Below are positions 25,567 through 33,153 of a stretch of 33,153 nt of DNA, piece by piece. A program made the position numbers and the translations under genes. Source of the DNA: Vibrio ichthyoenteri ATCC 700023 (lineage in GTDB: Bacteria; Pseudomonadota; Gammaproteobacteria; Enterobacterales; Vibrionaceae). The stretch lies in NCBI RefSeq assembly GCF_000222605.1, contig NZ_AFWF01000104.1, positions 1-33,153 of the forward strand, given 5' to 3'. The notes under the pieces are model-generated. The model ran no database searches. It was not told where the DNA came from and was given only the letters and a program-made list of their open reading frames with translations. Each line of letters starts with the position of its first letter. The stretch's first letter is position 1.

Positions 25567-26726
25567 ATGCTCAATGATCATCATATCGCGGTCGTCAAAA
25601 GTACCATCCCATTGCTAGAGCAAGCAGGGCCGGCACTGACTCAGCATTTTTACCAACGTATGTTTCTCCATAACCCGGAACTGAAAGACATATTTAATAT
25701 GACGCATCAGAAGACGGGCCGTCAAAGTGTCGCTTTGTTTGAGGCGGTCGCAGCGTATGCAAAAAATATCGATAACTTAGCCGCGTTAACTCAAGCTGTC
25801 GAACGCATTGCCCACAAGCACACCAGTTTCAATATCCAGCCTGCACATTATCAAATTGTCGGTCATCATTTGATTGAAACACTGCGTGAATTGGCTGCTG
25901 AGGCCTTTAACACTGAAGTGGAGAGGCATGGACACAAGCTTACTTATTCTTGGCCAATATCTTTATCGAACGCGAAGAGCAAATTTATCAGCTTAATGCA
26001 CAAGGCACTGGTGGATGGCGTGAAGGACGTGAATTCATTATTGATGGTAAAACGCCTGAATCAACCTATGTGATGAGTTTTGAGCTGCGCCCCGCAGATG
26101 ACAAACCGGTGCTCAATTACCTTGCAGGCCAATACTTAGGTATTGAGGTCAAGCCAAGCAACAGTGAACATACTGAAATTCGTCAATATTCGCTGTCCCA
26201 AGCATCCAACGGAGTCAGCTATCGAATCTCCGTTAAAAGGGAGGGGGATGAGCATAAAGGGTTAGTTTCTCACTACTTGCATGACGAGCTACAAGTAGGT
26301 GATTCGGTCACCTTATATCCTCCCGCGGGTGATTTCTTTTATCAGCCAACCGATAAGCCGGTGGTTTTGATTGCTGCGGGTGTTGGTGCTACGCCAATTC
26401 AAGCGATGGCACAAACGTTGGCAACGCAAAATAAAGCGAATGTCAGTTATTTTTATGCGTGTGAAGATGCTGATCAACACACATTCCGTGTTGAAAGTGA
26501 ACAGTTGATTACTGCTAATCAGTGGCAACAAAAAGTATGGTATCGCGACCAACATGGCCTAATGGATCTTTCTGCCATCGCCAAGCAAGTACCTGCAAGC
26601 GAAGGTGAGTTTTATTTATGTGGCCCCGTTGCTTTTATGGAGCATGCAGTCAAACAGTTAGAAGGGTTAAATGTGTCGCGTGAACAAATCCACTATGAAG
26701 TATTCGGCCCGCACCGCTATTTATAG
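25567..26726 (+). pseudogene. hmp: Flavohemoprotein (NO dioxygenase) Hmp, interrupted by a frameshift
   Basis: Hmp oxidises NO to nitrate with NADPH and oxygen. The frame from the ATG at 25567 (AGGAG upstream) encodes the globin domain, including proximal-His segment [10 protein letters not shown], up to AFNTEVE near 25923. It then turns into nonsense and stops at 26073. The FAD/NAD reductase domain follows in another frame: [17 protein letters not shown] begins at 25926 and runs to the stop at 26726, with RQYSLSQ, VGATPIQAM and FYLCGP motifs intact. Joining the frames restores a normal Hmp of about 385 residues if one base is added near 25921-25926 (GAGAGG where GAGGAGG is expected). As read, a 168-residue globin fragment is made. 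It is either a recent mutation or a sequencing error. The promoter and NorR boxes look intact. Confidence 0.9.
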
Positions 26727-26761
26727 CCCTGAGATGCGATAGCGGCATTAAGCAGAGAAAC

Positions 26762-26788
26762 AAAAAGCTCCCGTTGGGAGCTTTTTTT
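26762..26788. terminator. Bidirectional terminator after hmp
   Basis: AAAAAGCTCCC pairs with GGGAGCTTTTT (3-base loop) with T-runs on both strands. It lies between hmp and the convergent hypothetical gene and touches the latter's stop codon. Confidence 0.88.
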
Positions 26789-27347
26789 ATTTGAATAGGC
26801 TTTTCAACCAGTCTGTAAACGAAAGCGTGAGCGAACCGAGCATGGAACGCTTGTTCGGTTTGCGGTTTGCATATGCTTTGCCTTGATAGAAACTGGCCAT
26901 TAAGTCGCTGCGCATAGCTTGTACGTCTCCACCTTGTGCTGCAACCAGTGCTTGGACACTACTTTGCGCATGATCATTGGCTAAACTGAAATCCATACCA
27001 AGATAGCCTTGCACATACAACCAAAGATGAGTCACCACTAACAGTTGCTCGCCTTCTTGGTACTGGAAGCGACCACCATATTGTGCGCCAATATGTTGCT
27101 GGATAGCTTGATCCATGGCTTGCACCGATTCACGCTGCTGCTCGACCCGGCTTAATGCTTCAATATGAGACTTAGTCAAGATCCCAAGCAAATGATGCGT
27201 TAATGCCTGATCGGGTTTCGCTAACTGGACGCGATGAAATAGCTCTTCATTATTTTGGCAAAAGCTTTGCCATGAAGTGGAATCACTATTAATGGCATCG
27301 AGTTGATCTGCCCCAATCGCTATCAGCGCATTCGCCAAATCATTCAT
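26787..27347 (-). CDS. Protein of unknown function downstream of yaeQ
   Basis: Not recognised. From the ATG at 27347 it has 186 residues; in-frame starts upstream (27377, 27392) lie inside yaeQ and cannot be excluded. The ATG overlaps the yaeQ stop (ATGAATGA), which suggests coupled translation. The protein is mostly helical, with many Gln and His (RVEQQRESVQAMDQAIQQH) and an aromatic segment LLVVTHLWLYVQGYLGMDF. It ends in a basic, amphipathic tail (KRSMLGSLTLSFTDWLKSLFK) that could touch membrane. There is no signal peptide. A function linked to YaeQ is only a guess from position. Confidence 0.75.
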   Translation of the reverse strand: MNDLANALIAIGADQLDAINSDSTSWQSFCQNNEELFHRVQLAKPDQALTHHLLGILTKSHIEALSRVEQQRESVQAMDQAIQQHIGAQYGGRFQYQEGEQLLVVTHLWLYVQGYLGMDFSLANDHAQSSVQALVAAQGGDVQAMRSDLMASFYQGKAYANRKPNKRSMLGSLTLSFTDWLKSLFK

Positions 27348-27876
27348 GGCTTTGAAGTGTTTCCCATGTAACTTCATGTGATGTTTTACCATCGATAAAT
27401 AAGCTATTGCCAGTAATCATCACTGACAGTTCCATTCCGCGCTCAACGCTTTCAGCTAACGCGTCAATGGCATTGCCATCGAAGCAGTGAATCGTCGCAG
27501 GGAAGGCATTTAGTTTACTTTTAGATTGATTCCACCAAACATCTGCTTTGCTGTTAAAAGCGTAGATTTGTACGCTTTTTGCTAAGCGAGTGGCTTTTTT
27601 TACACGATCGACTGCTGGCTCGCCGACCTCAATCCACTCTTCAAGTGTGCCATCTAATGCTTTTAACCACAGATCGGGTTCTTCGATAGACGATAGGCCT
27701 TTAGTGAACTGTAACTCTGGTTTGGCATTTAGACAGTAAGCCAACACGCGCGCCATCATGCGACTGGTCGTTTCTGAAGGATGCAGTGCAATAGTGCAAG
27801 AAAGTGAATCGTAATAGTCGCGGTTGGTGTCCGATAGGGAAATTCGAAACTTGTAAATTGTTGGTTTTAGAGCCAT
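27340..27876 (-). CDS. yaeQ: YaeQ family protein
   Basis: A 178-residue protein matching the YaeQ family (E. coli about 181). The N-terminus MALKPTIYKFRISLSD, the segment LHPSETTSRMMARVLAYCLNA, LQFTKGLSSIEEPDLWLKALDG and IEVGEPAVDRVKKATRLAK are family hallmarks. YaeQ has a PD-(D/E)xK nuclease-like fold and was once linked to RfaH function, but its activity is unsettled. The ATG at 27876 lies only about 15 bases after the T-tract of the cold-shock gene terminator, with a weak ribosome site. Expression may depend on read-through or on a promoter within the cold-shock gene. It is followed by a gene overlapping its stop. Confidence 0.93.
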   Translation of the reverse strand: MALKPTIYKFRISLSDTNRDYYDSLSCTIALHPSETTSRMMARVLAYCLNAKPELQFTKGLSSIEEPDLWLKALDGTLEEWIEVGEPAVDRVKKATRLAKSVQIYAFNSKADVWWNQSKSKLNAFPATIHCFDGNAIDALAESVERGMELSVMITGNSLFIDGKTSHEVTWETLQSHE

Positions 27877-27890
27877 GAGTGAGTCGCCAA

Positions 27891-27919
27891 TAAAAAAGCC
27901 AGCTAAAATAGCTGGCTAT
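27891..27919 (-). terminator. Terminator after the cold-shock gene
   Basis: A perfect 9-bp stem (AGCCAGCTA with TAGCTGGCT, 3-base loop) followed by TTTTTTA on the minus strand, about 22 bases past the cold-shock stop and close to the yaeQ start. Confidence 0.88.
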
Positions 27920-27941
27920 TACAATCTATTTTGGCAACAAG

Positions 27942-28151
27942 TTAAAGAACTTTGATGTTCTCAGCTTGTGGGCCTTTTTGACCTTGCGAGATAGTAAATT
28001 CTACTGGCTGGCCTTCAGCTAGGGTACGGAAACCGTCACCAGTAATTGCACTGAAGTGTGCAAAAACGTCTGGACCGTTTTCTTGTTTGATGAAACCAAA
28101 ACCTTTAGTTTCGTTGAACCACTTTACTGTACCAGTCACTGTATCTGACAT
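27942..28151 (-). CDS. Cold-shock domain protein (CspA family)
   Basis: A 69-residue single-stranded nucleic-acid chaperone made of one cold-shock domain. RNP1 is KGFGFI and RNP2 is VFAHF; the ends [16 protein letters not shown] and [13 protein letters not shown] are typical. The start has AAGGA at 8-base spacing. The likely promoter is 145-170 bases upstream, leaving a leader of about 135 bases, as in cspA genes whose leaders fold as temperature sensors. Whether this copy is cold-induced cannot be told from sequence alone. Its neighbours are yaeQ downstream and a gene-poor region upstream. Confidence 0.96.
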   Translation of the reverse strand: MSDTVTGTVKWFNETKGFGFIKQENGPDVFAHFSAITGDGFRTLAEGQPVEFTISQGQKGPQAENIKVL

Positions 28152-28294
28152 GTGTCTTTCCTTCGTATATCTTAAATAAGCCTAAGGGCACGGATAGCGT
28201 GGAAAAGGAGACTGCTATTGCGCACGACGTCACGCTGAAGTCCATGACAATCAACGAAACGCGTCTAGCCAAGAACCGTTTTCTAGCTATAAGT

Positions 28295-28322
28295 AGTCTA
28301 AGGTTTAACCGATTGAAGTCAA
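28295..28322 (-). promoter_or_regulatory. Candidate sigma-70 promoter of the cold-shock gene
   Basis: On the minus strand, TTGACT (28322-28317) is 16 bases from TAGACT (28300-28295). Transcription would start near 28287 and give a leader of about 135 bases. A short open frame within this leader looks spurious. Confidence 0.5.
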
Positions 28323-28347
28323 CAACATTTCCAGTGACATTGTCCAA

Positions 28348-28880
28348 TGTTTTGAACTAAATATGCCGCGACTAATGCCTGAGAAAAATGACATCAGCAT
28401 GACGAAAATGTTGTCGCAAGATTATGTTTTTAAGATTATTTGTCTTCACCAGTGTTTGGTCTTATCAGAACTAACTTGGTGACTTTAACCGGGAAAATGT
28501 CTTGTCATAATCATGAGAGAACAGCTTGGGCAATGCGCATTGTTGGTTTGAAATTCGTTCAACTAACGCTGGCAATTTCGCCACATGTTTTGGGTGCGAA
28601 ATGTCACAAATAAAGCAACAAATTTGAAAATCTTTTGCGTTAACTAATTGTTAATGGAATGAGGGCTTTTGTGGTTTTTGCCTTTAAATATCTTGAATCT
28701 AACAAAATATAATTGCTGTTTTGTTAACCATTGTTTTACATCTAATAAGGATTAGATTTTCTGTTTAAAAAGCACTCAAAAAGTTGCTTGAAATTAAAAA
28801 AATACCTGAGAAAATGACCGCAAAATGAGTTTGCATTTATGGAAGGATGCTTTTTACCACTTCTCTAAGAGGTCAAATCT
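28348..28880. other. Long AT-rich divergent region
   Basis: About 530 bases with no gene between the divergent cold-shock and membrane-protein genes. The only element I can name is an ArcA-like direct repeat at 28639-28654. The region is richer in A and T than its surroundings. No riboswitch or sRNA with a clear terminator was recognised. Confidence 0.55.
28639..28654. promoter_or_regulatory. Candidate ArcA box
   Basis: GTTAACTAATTGTTAA contains two GTTAA direct repeats 11 bases apart and agrees with the E. coli ArcA consensus GTTAATTAAATGTTA at 13 of 15 positions. It is also an inverted repeat (TTAAC-N5-GTTAA). It lies about 230 bases before the membrane-protein start, so its target is uncertain. 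Confidence 0.4.
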
Positions 28881-29234
28881 ATGAAACTGGTTCTAATTAT
28901 CATGGCATCATTATCAGCAGGTGTTGCATCGGCTGATCATCTTCATTCCTTCATGCTTGGCCTATCTATTGCCGCTTTAGCGGTTGGCAGCTGCTATTGG
29001 TTTGCATTTCGTTCAACCCGTTTTCCACAGCTAGGCTTGCTGTTATTGATATGTGGCATGCTGGCGAAATTAACCGTCACTGTTATTGGCGTGAGTTGGG
29101 GTATGTCCGCTGAATTGATCACATCGCCATTCATTTTTGCGCTTTCATACTTGTTCTTCTCGTTAGTTGTGACGTACCTATGGTTTAGTTACCGTGACGC
29201 GATTACGTCAAAACCTAAGCCGTTAGCCATTTGA
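28881..29234 (+). CDS. Small membrane protein of unknown function
   Basis: Not recognised. A 117-residue, very hydrophobic protein with about four membrane helices: residues 1-18 (possibly a signal), 24-43, 51-72 and 81-102. The short tail (RDAITSKPKPLAI) is polar. AGAGG lies eight bases before the ATG. It stands alone, with a clear terminator after it and a long upstream region that may contain an ArcA site. Confidence 0.82.
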   Translation: MKLVLIIMASLSAGVASADHLHSFMLGLSIAALAVGSCYWFAFRSTRFPQLGLLLLICGMLAKLTVTVIGVSWGMSAELITSPFIFALSYLFFSLVVTYLWFSYRDAITSKPKPLAI

Positions 29235-29255
29235 CGCATAGTTTGTTTGTATATT

Positions 29256-29281
29256 AAGCCAGCTTGAATGCTGGCTTTTTT
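29256..29281 (+). terminator. Rho-independent terminator after the small membrane protein
   Basis: AAGCCAGC pairs with GCTGGCTT (6-base loop), followed by a T-run. Confidence 0.88.
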
Positions 29282-29409
29282 ATACCCTTTGTTCAATATC
29301 ACATTAATTTGCCTCAAATCTTGTATAACCGTAACTAAGCGTAACAGTAGTGCTGCAAGCAGCTACGCTTTGAATATACTGAATGAAGTCTCCTAATTGG
29401 TAGAATGCC

Positions 29410-30576
29410 ATGAACAAAAAATGTTTCATCAAGACGGTATGCCTAACGGCAACCTTAACCTCCACTGCTGCGTTTGCTGCGCCTTCAATTACCCCAGACG
29501 CTCCAGCTCTTGGGGCGAAGGGCTATATTTTGATGGATTACAATACCGGTCAGGTGCTGGTTGAGAAAAACGCTCATCAAGCGTTGAACCCAGCAAGCCT
29601 AACCAAGTTGATGACAGCTTATGTTGCGGGGCAAGAAGTTAACGTTGGTAACGTTAGCCTAGATGACCAAGTGACCATCAGTAAAAAAGCGTGGGCAAAG
29701 AACTTTCCTGATTCCTCAAAAATGTTTATTGAAGTGGGTACCAGCGTTTCCATGATGGATCTTTACCGAGGGCTGGTGGTTCAATCTGGGAATGATGCGA
29801 GTGTCGCGATTGCTGAGCATGTGGCGGGTAGCGAAGGTGCTTTTGTTAGCTTAATGAATAATTGGGCCGAAAAACTCAATCTGACAAATACCGCCTTTAC
29901 CAATCCTCATGGTTTAGACAGTGATGGTTTATATTCAACCCCTTACGATATCGCTTTACTAAGCCGAGCGATTATTCGCGATTTACCGACGATTTACCCA
30001 CTATATAGTGAGACGCAATTCTCCTATAACGGCATTACTCAGTACAACCGTAATGGGTTACTGCGTGATCGTATTTTGAACGTTGATGGAATGAAAACCG
30101 GTTATACCAGCGGTGCTGGCTACAGTTTAGCTACCTCGGCGACCAGTGGTGACATGCGCTTGATTTCTGTTGTGATGGGTTCTGCGAGTACCAAAAGTCG
30201 TGAATCGGAAAGTAAGCAGCTACTAAGTTATGGCTTCCGTTTCTTTGATACGGTGTCTGCTGGTGATGCAGGAAAAGAGATCGCGAAGGCACGAGTTTGG
30301 ATGGGGGAAAACGACGAATTGAGTGTGGGTGTTGCTCAAGATGTCTTTATTACCTTGTCTAAATCACAAGCCAATAAGGTCAAAGCAGAATTGCTCTACG
30401 ACGGTGACTTAATCGCACCAATCCAAAATGAGCAAGTATTAGGCAAAGTGATTTACAGTGTAGATGGTGAAGAAGTCGCTAGCGCAAATTTGGTGGCTTT
30501 GGAACCGGTGCAAGAGGGTGGCTTCGTTAAGCGCATTATTGATTGGTTTAAACGTTTGGTAGCAAGCTGGCTGTAG
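29410..30576 (+). CDS. D-alanyl-D-alanine carboxypeptidase, PBP5/6 type
   Basis: A 388-residue periplasmic, membrane-attached penicillin-binding protein that removes the terminal D-Ala of peptidoglycan pentapeptides. The signal peptide is residues 1-23 (cut after AFA). Catalytic motifs are S63-L-T-K66 (SxxK), S126-G-N128 (SxN) and K229-T-G231 (KTG). The second, all-beta domain follows from about residue 285. The last residues (VKRIIDWFKRLVASWL) form the amphipathic helix that anchors DacA/DacC/DacD-type enzymes to the inner-membrane face. Vibrio usually has a main dacA elsewhere, so this may be a paralogue; no symbol is given. It is monocistronic, with a strong terminator. Confidence 0.95.
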   Translation: MNKKCFIKTVCLTATLTSTAAFAAPSITPDAPALGAKGYILMDYNTGQVLVEKNAHQALNPASLTKLMTAYVAGQEVNVGNVSLDDQVTISKKAWAKNFPDSSKMFIEVGTSVSMMDLYRGLVVQSGNDASVAIAEHVAGSEGAFVSLMNNWAEKLNLTNTAFTNPHGLDSDGLYSTPYDIALLSRAIIRDLPTIYPLYSETQFSYNGITQYNRNGLLRDRILNVDGMKTGYTSGAGYSLATSATSGDMRLISVVMGSASTKSRESESKQLLSYGFRFFDTVSAGDAGKEIAKARVWMGENDELSVGVAQDVFITLSKSQANKVKAELLYDGDLIAPIQNEQVLGKVIYSVDGEEVASANLVALEPVQEGGFVKRIIDWFKRLVASWL

Positions 30577-30613
30577 ATTGCCGTTCCCATTCGGCATCTT
30601 TAATATTCATCAG

Positions 30614-30639
30614 AGCGGGCTTTAAAGCCCGCTTTTTTT
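30614..30639 (+). terminator. Rho-independent terminator after the carboxypeptidase
   Basis: The self-complementary AGCGGGCTTTAAAGCCCGCT is followed by six T, 37 bases past the stop. Confidence 0.92.
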
Positions 30640-30812
30640 AAGACTCGTTTCACTTGGTTACATTATCTATTGGTCAGCTGTCCATTTAGCGACAATTTAC
30701 CTGAATTCTTAAGCTACGCTTACTTCCCACTGACATTTGGTTGATTGAACACGCCACAATAGCGGCCAAATGAATATGCCAGACAGTGGCGCAAGCAGTG
30801 TAGGAAATTACA

Positions 30813-31184
30813 ATGGAATTTACCGTAAAAGACAATGAAGCGTTGTACCAAGTATGGATGTCGCAAAAATCAAAAATGCGTTTAACACAAATGGAATTTG
30901 CCAAAAAGTTGGGAATGAATCAGCTGGAGTTTTCGAGTATTTTAAGAGGAGAAAGACCACTTTCAATGGCATTTGTTTCAAGATTTTGTAATTTACTCAA
31001 TTTAGAATCTCATCGCGTTGTTCCTTCATTGCGTACACAACCTAACATTAAAGAAGTCTACTTAGAGAGCCGAATGACGGTTGATGGTGAAATCAAACGT
31101 GCTTATATCGAAGGTAATCAAGTGGTGGTTGAATACTTACATACAGTATTTCAACCCGCAGAAGTCACCGGTTCAATGAACTAA
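30813..31184 (+). CDS. Small XRE-family helix-turn-helix protein
   Basis: A 123-residue DNA-binding protein. The lambda-repressor-like domain spans about 10-70 (MRLTQMEFAKKLGMNQLEFS, SILRGERPLSMAFVSRFCNL). The C-terminal 45 residues form a small strand-rich part (VYLESRMTVDGEIKRAYIEG) without a recognised ligand or LexA-type peptidase domain. It is too short for a full phage CI, and no phage genes are near. GTAGGA lies upstream of the ATG. The target is unknown; it stands alone between two unrelated genes. Confidence 0.85.
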   Translation: MEFTVKDNEALYQVWMSQKSKMRLTQMEFAKKLGMNQLEFSSILRGERPLSMAFVSRFCNLLNLESHRVVPSLRTQPNIKEVYLESRMTVDGEIKRAYIEGNQVVVEYLHTVFQPAEVTGSMN

Positions 31185-31266
31185 ATAAACGATTAACTTA
31201 TCGACACAGACAAAAATAATATTTTAAAGTATGATATACCATTAGTGTGAGTTTGGGTATATTTAG

Positions 31267-31941
31267 ATGAATACAAAGCAAGTGTTAGCCATCTTGATTA
31301 GCTTGGGATTAATGGTGGGTTGTGCGTCAGGGCCTTTGCAAAGAGCGACGACGTTTACCTCCTATGAAGATTTTACTCCCGGCCCAGTTGGTGGTGTCGA
31401 TTTAGTTTGGTCCAAGGTTGGTCTGCGTGATGCCGATCGGTTACAAAAGAAGTTAGCTGAATACGATTCGGTGGTGATCGATCAAGTGATCGTTGTGGCC
31501 GAAGAAGAGAGTTTAAGCCAAGACGATATTAATGAGCTGAGCCATTATCTAGTTGATCAGATTAAGCAAAAAATATCTCCTTACAAGCCTATCGTCGAAC
31601 AGGCTACTGATGATTCTTTAAGGCTGAGCATCGCGCTAAGCAATGTGGAAACACCTAACCCGATATTAGCGGTTACAAGCAGTGTGCTGCCATTTGGGTT
31701 AGCGATTTCGACCATATCAAAGGTGACAACGGGCGAACATACCAATGTTGGTAGTGCGAGTATCGAACTTTTGGTCAGCGACGCGGGAACAGGTAAGCCT
31801 TTATTTGCGGCTATAGATAGGCAAGCAGGTAATAAAGATCTCTCGACGATGATTGATTCCTTAGACGACGCTAAAGACGCGATCAACTATTGGGTAGAGC
31901 GATTAGGCGTTACGATGCAAGGTTGGCAAAAACCAGAATAG
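31267..31941 (+). CDS. DUF3313-like lipoprotein
   Basis: A 224-residue lipoprotein. The signal peptide ends in lipobox LMVGC with the lipidated Cys at 19, followed by ASG, which favours outer-membrane sorting. The mature part (FTSYEDFTPGPVGGVDLVWS, and RLSIALSNVETPNPIL) resembles DUF3313 lipoproteins as I recall; the function of that family is unknown. The segment GTGKPLFAAIDRQAGNKDLS near the C-terminus is typical. The ribosome site is weak. It is followed, convergently, by the anchor I gene. Confidence 0.78.
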   Translation: MNTKQVLAILISLGLMVGCASGPLQRATTFTSYEDFTPGPVGGVDLVWSKVGLRDADRLQKKLAEYDSVVIDQVIVVAEEESLSQDDINELSHYLVDQIKQKISPYKPIVEQATDDSLRLSIALSNVETPNPILAVTSSVLPFGLAISTISKVTTGEHTNVGSASIELLVSDAGTGKPLFAAIDRQAGNKDLSTMIDSLDDAKDAINYWVERLGVTMQGWQKPE

Positions 31942-31993
31942 GATGAACAGATCAGGCGTAGTGCTCATCCCATCATTAAGTGGTTAGTTTCGG

Positions 31994-33153
31994 CTACAAC
32001 TCAATGCGGTAAACGGATGTCGTGCCGCTTACCTCATTTCCTACCGCAATGTAGTGCTGGTTGAGTCGGCTAAAGTAGTGGATTGATTCTGGGCCTAAGT
32101 CTCCAGCGCGAGGGTTGTAAATACCACTAGTGCACTCTCCATCTTCAACTTGGGTGCAAACCGCCTGAGCATAGTCACGACGATTCACATAGTGAAGAAA
32201 TTGTGCTTGTTTAGGATCGCTGATATCAAACACCATAATGCCGCCTTGGCGCTCTAAACCAACAAACACATAATGGCGACCATTGATGTACGCCACTTCA
32301 ATCGCTTCTGGCTCAGAGCCTTTATCGTCACTGCGATCATCACCACTTTGGTTGCTGTCGTTAGAACTGTTGAATTGGGCTTGCTGAGTTAAAAAAGCTA
32401 TCTGTGCGATTTGATCACCGCTATCGAATACTATTTTGCCATTCTCATCCCAGATTGAAAAAGAACGAGCACCGAATGCTTGTACATTTTGATCTGCGGC
32501 TAAGGTAGCTGCTGGTTTGACAACTTTTAGTCGACTCAATTGTTTTTTATCTTTTAGCGCAGAGGCGAGTGGATGATCCGCTGTGATATCGAGTTTTTTT
32601 CCGCGCACCTCATCAATGTGACTTAAGCAAAAACCTGGTTCGGTGGCGTACATCGTGCTATTGCTATAATCATCTTCATCCCACTCAAAACCAGCTTGAT
32701 CACACAGTTGCTGTGTGGTGTTAAAACCATACTCTCGACCATCGCCTTCGTTAGCGGAAACAAGATAGTGCTTACCATTAACGCTATAACTGTCTATTGA
32801 GTCGGGCATATAGAGGCCAACCAATTGAGGATAAGATTGGAAATTACCAACAATGCCATCTTTGTTTGAGGCATCAAGTTTGTAATCTCCCCAAGACTTT
32901 TCCCCTAAACCAACGATCTTTTCCACGCTGGCAGAACTTGGGTCAATGATGGCGAAAGCATTGTTTTCTTGCATTGCTACATACAATTTACCGTTGCCAG
33001 CAAAGCTAAGGTATTCTGGTTCTAGGTCTTGAGCGACGGTCGCGTTAGGGCCTGTAATGCGAACGTGGCTATCGAGCTCATCGCGACGAGCGGCATTAAA
33101 ATCTTCAAAACCAATTTGCTCAACCTTGGCTTTATCGATCCCCTGACTAAGAA
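31994..33153 (-). CDS. Choice-of-anchor I / phytase-like beta-propeller protein, 5' part outside window
   Basis: The minus-strand frame is open from the window edge to the stop at 31994, giving the last 386 or so residues. The segments DLEPEYLSFAGNGKLYVAMQENNAFAIID, then SVNGKHYLVSANEGDGREYG, SDDKGSEPEAIEVAYINGRHYVF, GGIMVFDISDPKQAQF and GDLGPESIHYF match the choice-of-anchor I family of exported proteins. The signal peptide and N-terminal repeats lie outside the window. An Asp/Ser-rich loop (NDSNQSGDDRSDDKG) probably binds calcium. Members are often found with phosphatase-like or nuclease-like partners; none is seen here. The role is unknown. Confidence 0.87.
   Translation of the reverse strand, partial: LSQGIDKAKVEQIGFEDFNAARRDELDSHVRITGPNATVAQDLEPEYLSFAGNGKLYVAMQENNAFAIIDPSSASVEKIVGLGEKSWGDYKLDASNKDGIVGNFQSYPQLVGLYMPDSIDSYSVNGKHYLVSANEGDGREYGFNTTQQLCDQAGFEWDEDDYSNSTMYATEPGFCLSHIDEVRGKKLDITADHPLASALKDKKQLSRLKVVKPAATLAADQNVQAFGARSFSIWDENGKIVFDSGDQIAQIAFLTQQAQFNSSNDSNQSGDDRSDDKGSEPEAIEVAYINGRHYVFVGLERQGGIMVFDISDPKQAQFLHYVNRRDYAQAVCTQVEDGECTSGIYNPRAGDLGPESIHYFSRLNQHYIAVGNEVSGTTSVYRIEL

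Noticed and set aside
25950-26726. Stand-alone ferredoxin-reductase-like gene starting at 25950
   Set aside because: The start is an internal TTG without a ribosome site, and the sequence continues upstream in the same frame as Hmp linker residues, so it is the second half of a frameshifted hmp.
28105-28347. Minus-strand open frame of 80 codons upstream of the cold-shock gene
   Set aside because: Spans the putative promoter and leader of the cold-shock gene, overlaps its start and has no domain; treated as leader RNA.
30813-31184. Prophage remnant suggested by the XRE protein
   Set aside because: No integrase, attachment site or other phage gene nearby; single small XRE genes are common.

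Overview
The window looks like a stretch of a Vibrio genome, most likely the smaller chromosome. This is inferred from protein style and gene neighbourhoods (norR beside hmp beside a cold-shock gene, a VpsT-type regulator, a GlyGly-CTERM protease), not from a database search. Gene density is high, codon use is even, and most gene ends carry clear rho-independent terminators. I see no prophage, CRISPR array, rRNA or tRNA.

Layout. 1-412: cut-off IS200-like (Y1/HUH) transposase, minus strand, then about 490 bases without a gene. 899-6901: glycine cleavage locus. gcvH and gcvP run leftwards, an XRE-cupin regulator and gcvT run rightwards, and related GAAA/TTTC inverted repeats lie in front of both the regulator and gcvT. 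7086-8138: secreted serine protease with a GlyGly-CTERM tail. 8278-8949: LuxR-type regulator with a VpsT-like WLSR motif. 9018-10457: NAD module, nadE divergent from a NadD-like nucleotidyltransferase. 10518-11006: small exported protein. 11049-12890: GAF-GGDEF-EAL protein. 12994-15175: LysR regulator divergent from a Bcr/CflA exporter. 15247-19935: small acidic protein, two-domain glutaredoxin, two EamA transporters and a MATE exporter. 20071-23725: Kef-type K+/H+ antiporter with its quinone-reductase partner, a HAD phosphatase and a membrane-anchored glutaredoxin. 23788-26726: nitric-oxide module of norR and hmp. 26787-28151: hypothetical gene, yaeQ and a cold-shock gene. 28881-33153: small membrane protein, PBP5-type carboxypeptidase, small XRE protein, DUF3313-like lipoprotein and the 3' part of a choice-of-anchor I protein.

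The themes are one-carbon/glycine metabolism, NAD synthesis, thiol and nitrosative-stress defence, efflux and cyclic-di-GMP-linked regulation. The most notable observation is that hmp is split by an apparent one-base deletion near 25921-25926. Its sigma-54 promoter, two NorR boxes and norR itself look intact, so the detoxification enzyme seems broken while its control circuit is preserved (or the base is a sequencing error). Also notable are the gcv regulator with candidate operators, an exporter start sitting almost on top of its own promoter and inverted repeat, and three terminators that end within about 10-35 bases of the next gene's start codon.
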